Source of the DNA: Hamadaea tsunoensis DSM 44101
GTDB taxonomy: Bacteria; Actinomycetota; Actinomycetes; Mycobacteriales; Micromonosporaceae
Assembly: GCF_000428945.1 (NCBI RefSeq)
Contig: NZ_AUAX01000007.1
Location: 186,001 to 250,000, forward strand
Length of the DNA stretch: 64,000 nucleotides
Reading direction: 5' to 3'
Part shown: positions 57,789-64,000 of the stretch, in pieces
How the letters are laid out: every line of letters starts with the position of its first letter
How positions within the stretch are numbered: position 1 is the stretch's first letter
Program-made: the position numbers and the translations under genes
Notes under the pieces: model-generated
What the model saw: only the letters and a program-made list of their open reading frames with translations
The model's database searches: none
What the model was told of the DNA's origin: nothing

Positions 57789-58504
57789 CGGACGGACTCC
57801 ATGTCCCGCTCGCCGACGATCCTGCCGTCGGCGAACTCGACCACGCGGCTGGCGCACCGTTCGGCGAGGCGCTGATCGTGCGTCACGAGCAGGAGCGTCT
57901 GGCCGATCTGGTTGAGGTCGAGCAGGAGGTCCATCACCTGCTCGCCGGCCCGGCTGTCCAGCGCTCCGGTCGGCTCGTCCGCGAGGAGGATCGTCGGGCG
58001 GTTCATCAACGCCCGCGCCACCGCGACGCGCTGCCGCTCGCCCCCGCTGAGCACGGCGGGATAGTTGTCCGCCCGGTCGGCGATGCCCAGCTCGTCGAAC
58101 AGCTCGGCCGCCCGGCGCCGGGCCTGCGCCGCCGGTACGCCGGTCAGCTGCGCGGCCAACGCGACGTTGTCGAGCGCGGGCAGGTCGTCCAGCAGGTTGA
58201 AGAACTGGAAGATCATGCCGATCCGCCGGCGCCGGAACAGCGCGAGTCCCCGCTCGCTGAGCGCACCCAGGTCCTCGCCGTGGACGACGACCGACCCGCT
58301 GACCGGGCGGTCCAGGCCGGCCACCATGTTGAGCAACGTCGACTTCCCGCTGCCCGAGGGACCCATCACCGCCACCGCTTCGCCCGCCCGGATCCGCAGC
58401 GAAACGTTGTCGAGCGCCACGGAGTCCCCGTACTCCTTGCGTACATCCGTCAGTTGCACCACCACGGCGGGCGTGGCGGCGGCGTCAGTGCTGTCGCTGG
58501 TCAT
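57785..58504 (-). CDS. MacB/LolD-type ABC transporter ATP-binding protein
   Basis: The 239-aa protein starts at ATG 58504. Motifs are MGPSGSGKSTLLNMVAGLDRPVSGSV (Walker A), FQFFNLLDDLPALDNVALAAQLTG, LSGGERQRVAVARALMNRPTILLADEPTGALD (signature and Walker B) and LLVTHDQ. It is a complete MacB/LolD-type ATPase working with the permease encoded next. It is divergent from a NarL-type two-component system that probably controls it. Confidence 0.93.
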   Translation of the reverse strand: MTSDSTDAAATPAVVVQLTDVRKEYGDSVALDNVSLRIRAGEAVAVMGPSGSGKSTLLNMVAGLDRPVSGSVVVHGEDLGALSERGLALFRRRRIGMIFQFFNLLDDLPALDNVALAAQLTGVPAAQARRRAAELFDELGIADRADNYPAVLSGGERQRVAVARALMNRPTILLADEPTGALDSRAGEQVMDLLLDLNQIGQTLLLVTHDQRLAERCASRVVEFADGRIVGERDMESVR

Positions 58505-58589
58505 GAAGGGAACTCTCCGACGTCGACGCGGATCGGTCATCAGCCCGGGGACGTAGTGGACGCGCCGCGTCATCCCGTGGATGTAGGGG

Positions 58590-59477
58590 GTGGTCCTGCC
58601 GATGGATGCGACGGTGGCCGCAACCTGCCAAGGTTGCTCCGTGTGGAGATCCACCTTGGGGTTGGCGGCGCTGGCGGCGGCCGGGGGCGCCGTCGTCGTC
58701 GCCACGTGGCTCGGCGTCCTGCTCGCCCGTACGCGGCGCCGGTTTCGTGCGGCCCTCGCCGAGCGCGGCTGGCTGCTGGAACGTGAGCGGGAGACGGCGG
58801 CGGCGGCCGCGGTGGACGCCGAGCGGGCGCGGATCGCCCGCGAGTTGCACGACATCGTCAGCCACAACGTGAGCGTCATGGTGATCCAGGCCGGGGCCGC
58901 GCGGGAGCTGCTCGGCGTTCGGGCCGACGCCGCCGACCCGGATGTCGTCGCCGCCCTCGGCGCGGTCGAGACCGCCGGCCGCGACACGATGAGGGAACTG
59001 CGTCATCTGCTGGGGGTGCTGGCGCCGCCGGCGGCCGGTGACGAGGAATCGGCCCTCGCCCCGCCGCCCAGCCTGAGCCGGCTCAGCCCGCTGATCGACC
59101 GGCTGGCCTTCGCCGGGATGCCGGTCGAAGTCCGCATCATCGGCGAGCCGCGGCCGTTGCCGACGGGCATCGACCTCACCGCGTACCGGGTCATCCAGGA
59201 GGCGCTGACCAACGCGCTGAAACACGGCGGCGGGACGCGGGCCGAGGTGACCGTGCGCTACGCGGATCATCAGCTGAGAGTAGAGGTGCTCAACTCGGGA
59301 CCCAGCGTCCTGTCGGAAGGCAACGCCCCCGCACCACCGTCCCGGAGCGACGCCCAAGGGCGCGGACTCATCGGGCTCAAGGAGCGGGTGACCGTCTACG
59401 GTGGCGAACTCGACGCCCGCCGGCGGCTCGGCGGTGGTTTCCGCGTACGCGCCAAGCTTCCGCTGGATCGCGGATGA
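58590..59477 (+). CDS. NarL-family sensor histidine kinase
   Basis: The 295-aa protein starts at GTG 58590 (ATG 58602 is an alternative). One membrane helix (LGLAALAAAGGAVVVATWLGVLLA) is followed by a coiled linker, the HisKA_3 dimerisation box ARELHDIVSHNVSVM and an HATPase_c domain (YRVIQEALTNALKHG, GRGLIGLKERV). It has practically no extracytoplasmic sensor region, so it may sense membrane state or use the ABC transporter as its sensor. It overlaps the response regulator gene by 4 bp. Two GGGG/GTGGAYGTAG direct repeats lie in the 85-bp divergent region before it and may be regulator sites. Confidence 0.9.
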   Translation: MVLPMDATVAATCQGCSVWRSTLGLAALAAAGGAVVVATWLGVLLARTRRRFRAALAERGWLLERERETAAAAAVDAERARIARELHDIVSHNVSVMVIQAGAARELLGVRADAADPDVVAALGAVETAGRDTMRELRHLLGVLAPPAAGDEESALAPPPSLSRLSPLIDRLAFAGMPVEVRIIGEPRPLPTGIDLTAYRVIQEALTNALKHGGGTRAEVTVRYADHQLRVEVLNSGPSVLSEGNAPAPPSRSDAQGRGLIGLKERVTVYGGELDARRRLGGGFRVRAKLPLDRG

Positions 59478-60172
59478 CCGAGCAACGGCGGCTGCGCGTA
59501 CTGATCGTCGACGATCAAACTCTGATCCGCACGGGTTTCCGCCTGATCCTCACCGCACGGGGTCTGACCGTCGTCGGCGAGGCGGCCGACGGGGTCGAAG
59601 CCCTGGCCGCCGTGCGCGAACACCGTCCCGACGTGGTGCTGCTGGACATCCGGATGCCGAACATGGACGGGCTGGAGGCGGCCAAACGCATCCTGGCCGC
59701 CCACCCGCAGTGCCGGGTCCTCATGCTGACCACGTTCGACCTGGACCAATACGTCTACGCCGCGCTCGCCGCCGGGGCCAGCGGCTTCCTCCTCAAGGAC
59801 GTCACGCCCGAGCATCTCGTGGCGGCCGTCCGGCTCGTCAGCACGGGCGACGCGCTCCTCGCGCCGTCGATCACCCGCCGACTCGTCGCCCGCTACGCGA
59901 CCGGCCAGCACACTCCACACTCGACCCCGCCGGTCCGGCCCGCACCGCACCGGGATCTCGCGGCGCTGACCCCACGCGAGGTCGAGGTGCTCACCCTGAT
60001 CGGCCGGGGCCTGTCCAACGCCGAACTCGCCGACACCCTGCACCTCAGCGAAGCCACGGTGAAGACCCACGTGGCGCGGATCTTCTCGAAGCTCGCGCTG
60101 CGCGACCGCGTACAAGCGGTGATCGTCGCGTACGAGACAGGGCTGGTCGCGCCGGGAGACAACGACGCCTGA
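59474..60172 (+). CDS. NarL/LuxR-family response regulator
   Basis: The 232-aa protein starts at ATG 59474. The receiver domain has the acidic pair (IVDDQ), phosphorylation Asp58 in VVLLDIRMPNMDG, and LTTF plus Lys in FLLKDVTPE. The C-terminal LuxR helix-turn-helix is LTPREVEVLTLIGRGLSNAELADTLHLSEATVKTHVARIFSKL. It is activated by the preceding kinase and probably induces the divergent MacB-type transporter genes. Confidence 0.95.
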   Translation: MTEQRRLRVLIVDDQTLIRTGFRLILTARGLTVVGEAADGVEALAAVREHRPDVVLLDIRMPNMDGLEAAKRILAAHPQCRVLMLTTFDLDQYVYAALAAGASGFLLKDVTPEHLVAAVRLVSTGDALLAPSITRRLVARYATGQHTPHSTPPVRPAPHRDLAALTPREVEVLTLIGRGLSNAELADTLHLSEATVKTHVARIFSKLALRDRVQAVIVAYETGLVAPGDNDA

Positions 60173-60359
60173 ACACGCCTGCGGACGCGGTCCGGAGGCG
60201 ATCGGCGACTACGCTTCGTAACTTCCCCTCAGTGACAACGTAGCCTAAGTAATTGATAGTGGTAAATGTAAATTGATTCAAAAGATCTATGAGTTTCACT
60301 TGATGGAAACATGTTCATGTTGGTAGCTTCTCTCCGGTAGCTGACACGGGGAGGCTGTC
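60173..60359. other. AT-rich promoter region of the biosynthetic cluster
   Basis: Between about 60225 and 60330 the composition drops to far more A/T than anywhere else in the window, with TAAGTAATTGATAGTGG, TAAATGTAAATTG and CAAAAGATC stretches. A GATGGAAACATGTTCATG segment contains a short CATG-centred palindrome. No gene is present. It probably holds the promoter and regulator sites for the genes from 60360 on, and marks a boundary with the two-component system. Confidence 0.6.
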
Positions 60360-60437
60360 ATGAACGACGTTTCCGCTTGCCGGAAAACGTATCCGGGCGT
60401 CGATCGCTGCTCCGCTGCGGCGGTGAGTCGTCGATGA
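60360..60437 (+). CDS. Predicted 25-residue leader peptide, translationally coupled
   Basis: ATG 60360 follows a strong GGGGAGG site at 6-nt spacing. The frame encodes MNDVSACRKTYPGVDRCSAA then AVSRR and stops with TGA overlapping the next start as ATGA. The adenylation gene itself has only a weak ribosome site (GCGGCGGTGAG), so its translation probably depends on ribosomes arriving through this short frame. It may be a regulatory leader, or a real small product with two Cys. It was not found by similarity, only by this layout. Confidence 0.5.
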   Translation: MNDVSACRKTYPGVDRCSAAAVSRR

Positions 60438-61819
60438 CGATCGATTCCATTGTCACGGGCTTCGGTGATCACGCACGGCGTACGCCGGACGCGCCGGCTC
60501 TCGCGGACCGGGCGTCGACGGTCACCTACGGTGAACTTGACCGGCTCGTGGCCGCGGCTGCCGATCGGCTCGCCGGCCATTCCGCGGGCCCGGTCGCCGT
60601 GCCGGCGGTGAAGTCCCCGCGCACCGTCGCGACCGTCCTGGCCGGACTGCGTACGCGTCGGCCGGTCCTGCTGTTGTCGCCGACGCTGCCCGAGCCGACC
60701 ATCGCCGAGATCGTCGAGCGCGCCGGCTGTGCCGTGATCGCCGACGGCGACGGGTGGCGGGCCGGGCCGGGAGGCGGCACGGAGGTGGCGCCGGGGCTGC
60801 TGCTGACCACGTCGGGCTCGACCGGCGTACCGAAGATCGTGCCGCTGGCCGATCAGGCCACGTACGCCTTCGCCCGCTGGGCCGACGAGACGTTCGGGCT
60901 CGGTCCCGGGCGGCGGGTGCTCAACTATGCGCCGCTCAACTTCGACCTGTGCCTGCTGGACGTGTGGGGCACCCTCGCCGCGGGCGGCTGCTGCGTACTC
61001 GTCGACGAGCGGCAGGCGACCAATCCGCGGCAGCTGGCCGGGCTGGTGGGCGACGTGCAGGTGGTGCAGGGCGTGCCGTTGCTGTTCGAGCTGCTCGCCA
61101 CGGCCGGCACGGTCGCCCCCGGCGTCGAGCACGTGATCGTGACCGGGGACGCGATCCGGGCCGAGTGCCTGGCGCGGCTGCCGGAGATGTTCCCGAACGC
61201 CGCCCGGTACAACGTGTACGGCTGTACGGAGACCAACGACAGCTTCATCGGCCCGCTGGATCCCGGTGTGCCGATCGTGCTCGGATCGACCCTTCCCGGC
61301 GTACAGGCGCTGGTGATGACGGACGGCGGGGCGCTTGCGGGCGACGGCGAGGGCGAGCTGTGGGTGTCGACGCCGTTCCAGACGGCGGGTTACCTGCACG
61401 GGGCGCTGGCCGAGAAGTTCGCCGTCCGCGACGGCGTGCGCTACTTCCGCTCCGGTGACCTCGTGCGGCGGTCCGGGGCCGAGCTGAGTCTGGTGGGGCG
61501 CACGGACTTCCAGGTGAAGGTGGCCGGTCAGCGGGTGAACCTGCAGGAGGTGGAGGCGTGCCTGCTGGCGCATCCCGAGGTGACCGAAGCCGCGGTCGTG
61601 GCCGTGCGCGACGAGCGGTACGGCCACCGGCTGTACGCGGCGGTCCGCCGGCGCCCGGGCGGCCTGGACAGCCTGGAGCTGCGCCGGCACTGCGCGCAGC
61701 GGCTGCCGGGCGCCGCCATTCCCGGCTGGTTCTCGATCGGCGACGCGGCGCTGCCCCGGACCTCGACCGGCAAGGTCGACCGCAACCAGATCCGCACCGA
61801 CCTGTCCGTACCGCGTTGA
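60434..61819 (+). CDS. Stand-alone NRPS-type adenylation enzyme (amino-acyl-AMP ligase)
   Basis: The 461-aa protein starts at ATG 60434. Motifs are LLTTSGSTGVPKIVPL (A3), LNFDLCLLDVWGTL (A4), NVYGCTETND (A5), GYLHGALAEKF, YFRSGDLVRR (A7), GRTDFQVKVAGQRVNLQEVE (A8) and RTSTGKVDRNQI (A10 Lys). The Asp of NFDL fits an alpha-amino acid substrate, and the positions I can align (235, 236, 239) read D-L-L, as I recall for proline-activating PltF/RedM. It would load an amino acid onto the carrier protein encoded 10 bp later. Proline is a tentative call. Confidence 0.88.
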   Translation: MTIDSIVTGFGDHARRTPDAPALADRASTVTYGELDRLVAAAADRLAGHSAGPVAVPAVKSPRTVATVLAGLRTRRPVLLLSPTLPEPTIAEIVERAGCAVIADGDGWRAGPGGGTEVAPGLLLTTSGSTGVPKIVPLADQATYAFARWADETFGLGPGRRVLNYAPLNFDLCLLDVWGTLAAGGCCVLVDERQATNPRQLAGLVGDVQVVQGVPLLFELLATAGTVAPGVEHVIVTGDAIRAECLARLPEMFPNAARYNVYGCTETNDSFIGPLDPGVPIVLGSTLPGVQALVMTDGGALAGDGEGELWVSTPFQTAGYLHGALAEKFAVRDGVRYFRSGDLVRRSGAELSLVGRTDFQVKVAGQRVNLQEVEACLLAHPEVTEAAVVAVRDERYGHRLYAAVRRRPGGLDSLELRRHCAQRLPGAAIPGWFSIGDAALPRTSTGKVDRNQIRTDLSVPR

Positions 61820-61829
61820 AGGAGGCCGT

Positions 61830-62096
61830 GTGAGCCGCGTGGACGTCATCAGGAAGTACATCGTGGGCGAGTTCGCCCCGGACATCGCGCCCGACCGGCT
61901 GGCCGGCGACTACGACCTGCTCGCCGGGGGCGTGGTGGACAGCCTGGGCCTGCTGAAGGTCATCAGCTTCCTGGAACGCGAGTTCGGGCTGCCGGTCGAC
62001 GACCTCGACCTGTCGCCCGACGACTTCCGCTCGATCGACGAGATCGACGCTTTCGTCGCGCGCCACACCTCAGGCGCGCCGCAAGGAGAGGTGTAA
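61830..62096 (+). CDS. Acyl/peptidyl carrier protein
   Basis: The 88-aa protein starts at GTG 61830 behind AAGGAGG. The phosphopantetheine site is GGVVDSLGLLK with the modified Ser, preceded by the LAGDYDLLAGG helix and followed by FLEREFGLPVDDLDL. It carries the substrate for the adenylation enzyme before it and the dehydrogenase and cupin after it. Confidence 0.93.
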   Translation: MSRVDVIRKYIVGEFAPDIAPDRLAGDYDLLAGGVVDSLGLLKVISFLEREFGLPVDDLDLSPDDFRSIDEIDAFVARHTSGAPQGEV

Positions 62097-62100
62097 CGCC

Positions 62101-62472
62101 GTGATCATCCGCAACCTCGACGAGGTGAAGACCGTGCACTGGGGCAACGGCCTCAGCCGCCGCTTCCTGCTGGCCGCCGACGGCATGGGCTACACGGTCA
62201 CCGACACCATCGTGTCCGCCGGCACCCGGTCCTATCTGGAGTACGCGAACCATCTGGAGGCGTGCTACTGCATCGAAGGCCGGGGGGAGGTGGTGGACCT
62301 CGACGGCAAGGTGCACGAGATCACGCCCGGCACCCTGTACGCGCTGGACAACCACGACGCCCACTACCTGTGCGCCGCGGCCGACGAGGATCTGCGGCTG
62401 GTCTGCGTCTTCGCGCCGGCGTTGCAGGGCGACGAGAGCCACAGCCTCGGCGAGGCGTCGTCGGCCTACTGA
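62101..62472 (+). CDS. Ectoine synthase (EctC)-like cupin
   Basis: The 123-aa protein starts at GTG 62101. It matches ectoine synthase throughout: MIIRNLDEVKT opening, YLEYANHLEACYCIEGRGEV, HEITPGTLYALDNHDAHYL and LVCVFAPALQGDE. The iron ligands of EctC (Glu in HLEA, Tyr in TLYAL, His in DAHYL) are all present with the same Tyr-His spacing. No ectA, ectB or ectD is nearby. In this cluster it may cyclise a carrier-bound or released amino-acid derivative by the same water-eliminating ring closure. EctC is also known to act on glutamine-type substrates in vitro. Confidence 0.85.
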   Translation: MIIRNLDEVKTVHWGNGLSRRFLLAADGMGYTVTDTIVSAGTRSYLEYANHLEACYCIEGRGEVVDLDGKVHEITPGTLYALDNHDAHYLCAAADEDLRLVCVFAPALQGDESHSLGEASSAY

Positions 62473-62498
62473 ACGGCCGCGGGGGAGGGGATGCGACC

Positions 62499-63635
62499 AT
62501 GCGATGGAGCGAGGAGCAGCAGGCGCTGCGCGAAGGCGTCGCCCGGTACGGCGAGGCGCTCTCCGACGGGCACCGCGAACGCGACCGCGACGCGCGGTTC
62601 GACCCGGACAAGTGGAAGCTCATCGCCGGCAGCGGCCTGTTCGGACTGCCGTTCGGCGAGGAGCACGGCGGCCTCGGCCAGAGCCTGCTCACCACCATGT
62701 ACGTCCTGGAAGGACTCGGCGAGGCGTGCCGCGACGGCGGCCTCAGTTTCAGCATCACCTCCCACATGGTCAGCACGGGCGTACCGGTGCAGCGGTTCGG
62801 CTCGGCGGCGCTGAAGGAGCGCTACCTGCCCGGTGTCTGCACCGGCGCCACGATCGGCGCGCACGCCATCTCCGAACCCGAGGCGGGCTCGGACGCGCTC
62901 GCGATGACCACCACCGCCACCCGCGACGGCGACGTGTTCCGGCTGCGCGGATCGAAGAGCTTCGTCAGCAACGCCCCGATCGCCGACCTGATCGTGGTGT
63001 ACGCGCGTACGCACCCCGGTGGCGGGCCGCTCGGGATCACCGCGTTCCTCGTCGAGCGGGGTACGCCCGGGCTGACGGTCGGCCCGTCGATCCCGAAGCT
63101 GGGCCTGCGCAGCTCGCCGTTCGCGGAGGTGTTCCTCGACGACTGCGAGGTGCCCGCCGACCGGGTCATCGGCCGGGTCGGCGGCGGCTTCCGGGTCCTC
63201 GACCACGTGATGAAACGCGAGATCCTCTGCTCGTTCATCGTCAACATCGGGGAGGCCGAGCACCGGCTGGCCCGCGTCGTCGAGTACGCGCGGACGCGCC
63301 GGCAGTTCGGCCAGCCGATCGGCAAGTTCCAGAGCGTCGCCAACCGGATCGTCGACCTGCGCATCGCGGTCGACACCGCCCGGATGTGGCTCTACCGGGC
63401 CGGTGAGCTGCTCGACGCCGGCCAGGAGGCCACGACCGAGGTGGCCGTCGCCAAGCTGCTGGCCAGCGAGGCGAACCTGGCCGCGGCCCTCGGCGCGGTG
63501 CAGATCTTCGGCGGCAACGGCTACACCGCCGAGTACGGGCTGGAGGCCGAGCTGCGCAACGCGGTCGGCGGCACCATCTACTCCGGCACCTCCGACATCC
63601 AGCGGACGCGCATCGCCTCGATGCTCGGACTGTGA
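62499..63635 (+). CDS. Acyl-CoA dehydrogenase-like, carrier-protein-type dehydrogenase (PltE/RedW-like)
   Basis: The 378-aa protein starts at ATG 62499 behind GGGGGAGGGG. Segments AHAISEPEAGSD, GSKSFVSNAPIADLIVVYA, LRSSPFAEVFLDDCEVPADR and RRQFGQPIGKFQSVANRIVDL give the fold. The C-terminal TIYSGTSDIQR has Ser where medium-chain enzymes carry the catalytic Glu; a Glu in VMKREILCSF fits the isovaleryl-CoA dehydrogenase/PltE position instead. PltE-type enzymes oxidise prolyl-carrier protein to pyrrolyl-carrier protein. It is therefore expected to desaturate the carrier-bound amino acid made by the preceding proteins. Confidence 0.87.
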   Translation: MRWSEEQQALREGVARYGEALSDGHRERDRDARFDPDKWKLIAGSGLFGLPFGEEHGGLGQSLLTTMYVLEGLGEACRDGGLSFSITSHMVSTGVPVQRFGSAALKERYLPGVCTGATIGAHAISEPEAGSDALAMTTTATRDGDVFRLRGSKSFVSNAPIADLIVVYARTHPGGGPLGITAFLVERGTPGLTVGPSIPKLGLRSSPFAEVFLDDCEVPADRVIGRVGGGFRVLDHVMKREILCSFIVNIGEAEHRLARVVEYARTRRQFGQPIGKFQSVANRIVDLRIAVDTARMWLYRAGELLDAGQEATTEVAVAKLLASEANLAAALGAVQIFGGNGYTAEYGLEAELRNAVGGTIYSGTSDIQRTRIASMLGL

Positions 63636-63645
63636 GGAGCCCACC

Positions 63646-64000
63646 ATGTCCACTCCGGACGAACTGGCCGCCACCGAGTTCCTCGACCACGACTCCGACG
63701 AGGTCGCAGCCTTCGTCGACAAGACCGTCGACCCCGGCGACGACCCCCGCGAGCGTGCGGTCAAGCTCTACTACGCCGTCCGCGACGGCCTGCACTACGA
63801 GGTCTACGGCGCCGACCTGTCCCGCGAGGGCATGAAGGCCAGCGCCATCCTGCGCGCCGGCACCGGCTTCTGCATCCACAAATCCCTCGTGTACGCCGCC
63901 GTGCTGCGCCGGGCGGGCGTACCGAGCCGGCTGTTCTACGGCGACGTCGTCAACCACCTCGCCTCGGACCGGCTGCGCGACCTGGTCGGCGGCAACCTGT
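63646..64000 (+). CDS. Transglutaminase-like domain protein (3' end outside window)
   Basis: The protein starts at ATG 63646 behind GAGGAG, and 118 residues are visible before the window ends. RAVKLYYAVRDGLHYEVYG then ILRAGTGFCIHKSLVYAAVLRRAGVPSRL is the papain-like transglutaminase core, with the nucleophile Cys in GFCIHKS and a following VVNHL that could supply the His. Transglutaminase homologues such as AdmF join carrier-bound acyl groups to amines, so this one may release or condense the cluster product. Bacterial proteases of the same fold are the alternative. Confidence 0.83.
   Translation, partial: MSTPDELAATEFLDHDSDEVAAFVDKTVDPGDDPRERAVKLYYAVRDGLHYEVYGADLSREGMKASAILRAGTGFCIHKSLVYAAVLRRAGVPSRLFYGDVVNHLASDRLRDLVGGNL

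Noticed and set aside
60306-60319. GGAAACATGTTCAT upstream of the biosynthetic operon as an eighth island operator
   Set aside because: Spacing between the half-sites is two rather than three bases and the right arm differs; it lies far outside the island.
1-64000. tRNA, rRNA, transposase, integrase or phage genes
   Set aside because: None was recognised on either strand.

Overview
The DNA is very GC-rich throughout. Genes are packed head to tail with 4-11 bp stop/start overlaps, GTG starts are common, and GTAC-containing codon pairs recur. Together with a lipoprotein-type Liv transporter, neocarzinostatin-like surface proteins, a LAXTG-type sorting signal and an F420-type LLM oxidoreductase, this points to a filamentous actinomycete. 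Micromonosporaceae (Actinoplanes/Micromonospora-like) is my best guess. I see no rRNA, tRNA, CRISPR array or insertion sequence.

Layout. (1) 1-6291, plus strand: a branched-chain-amino-acid-type ABC importer with a lipoprotein receptor, a separate LivF-like ATPase and a LivH-LivM-LivG triple fusion, bracketed by two membrane-anchored neocarzinostatin-fold proteins. (2) 6843-45545: a catabolic island of about 38 kb. Its first operon (15205 down to 6843, minus strand) encodes a nitrilase, two proteins of the red chlorophyll catabolite reductase/bilin reductase superfamily, a chlorophyllase-like hydrolase, a pheophorbide-a-oxygenase-like Rieske enzyme, an unknown 323-aa protein, a close relative of plant chlorophyll b reductase (NOL/NYC1), a membrane protein and a maleate isomerase/arylmalonate decarboxylase-like enzyme. 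A second chlorophyllase-like hydrolase at 24078-25013 is secreted. The rest of the island holds flavin and F420 oxidoreductases, aldehyde dehydrogenases, three CoA-transferases, MaoC hydratases, acyl-CoA dehydrogenases, a thiolase-fold probable retro-aldolase with its DUF35 partner, three lyase-type enzymes, two MmgE/PrpD proteins, a dihydropyrimidinase-type imidase and an isochorismatase-type amidase. (3) 45668-48443: a STAND/NB-ARC ATPase with TPRs and a small divergent partner. (4) 48481-60172: ordinary chromosomal genes (ECF sigma and quinoprotein-like partner, aldo-keto reductase, LysR/quinone reductase pair, MacB-like ABC transporter with a NarL-type two-component system). (5) 60360 to the end: the start of a carrier-protein-based biosynthetic cluster (leader peptide, adenylation enzyme, carrier protein, ectoine-synthase-like cupin, PltE-like dehydrogenase, transglutaminase-like protein).

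The central proposal is that region 2 is a dedicated bacterial pathway for degrading chlorophyll or a related tetrapyrrole. It has counterparts of at least four enzymes of the plant PaO/phyllobilin pathway in and around one operon. Downstream it has the enzyme classes needed to turn dialkylmaleimides, the usual pyrrole-derived fragments of tetrapyrroles, into central metabolites: imide hydrolysis, amide hydrolysis, maleate chemistry, CoA transfer, hydration and C-C lyase steps. Seven near-identical palindromes, GAAAC-N3-GTTTC, sit at the head of nearly every transcription unit in 15.2-43.7 kb. The island encodes a single IclR-family regulator (23036), the obvious candidate to bind them. The gene assignments rest on motif reading by eye; the chlorophyll substrate and the pathway order are inference.
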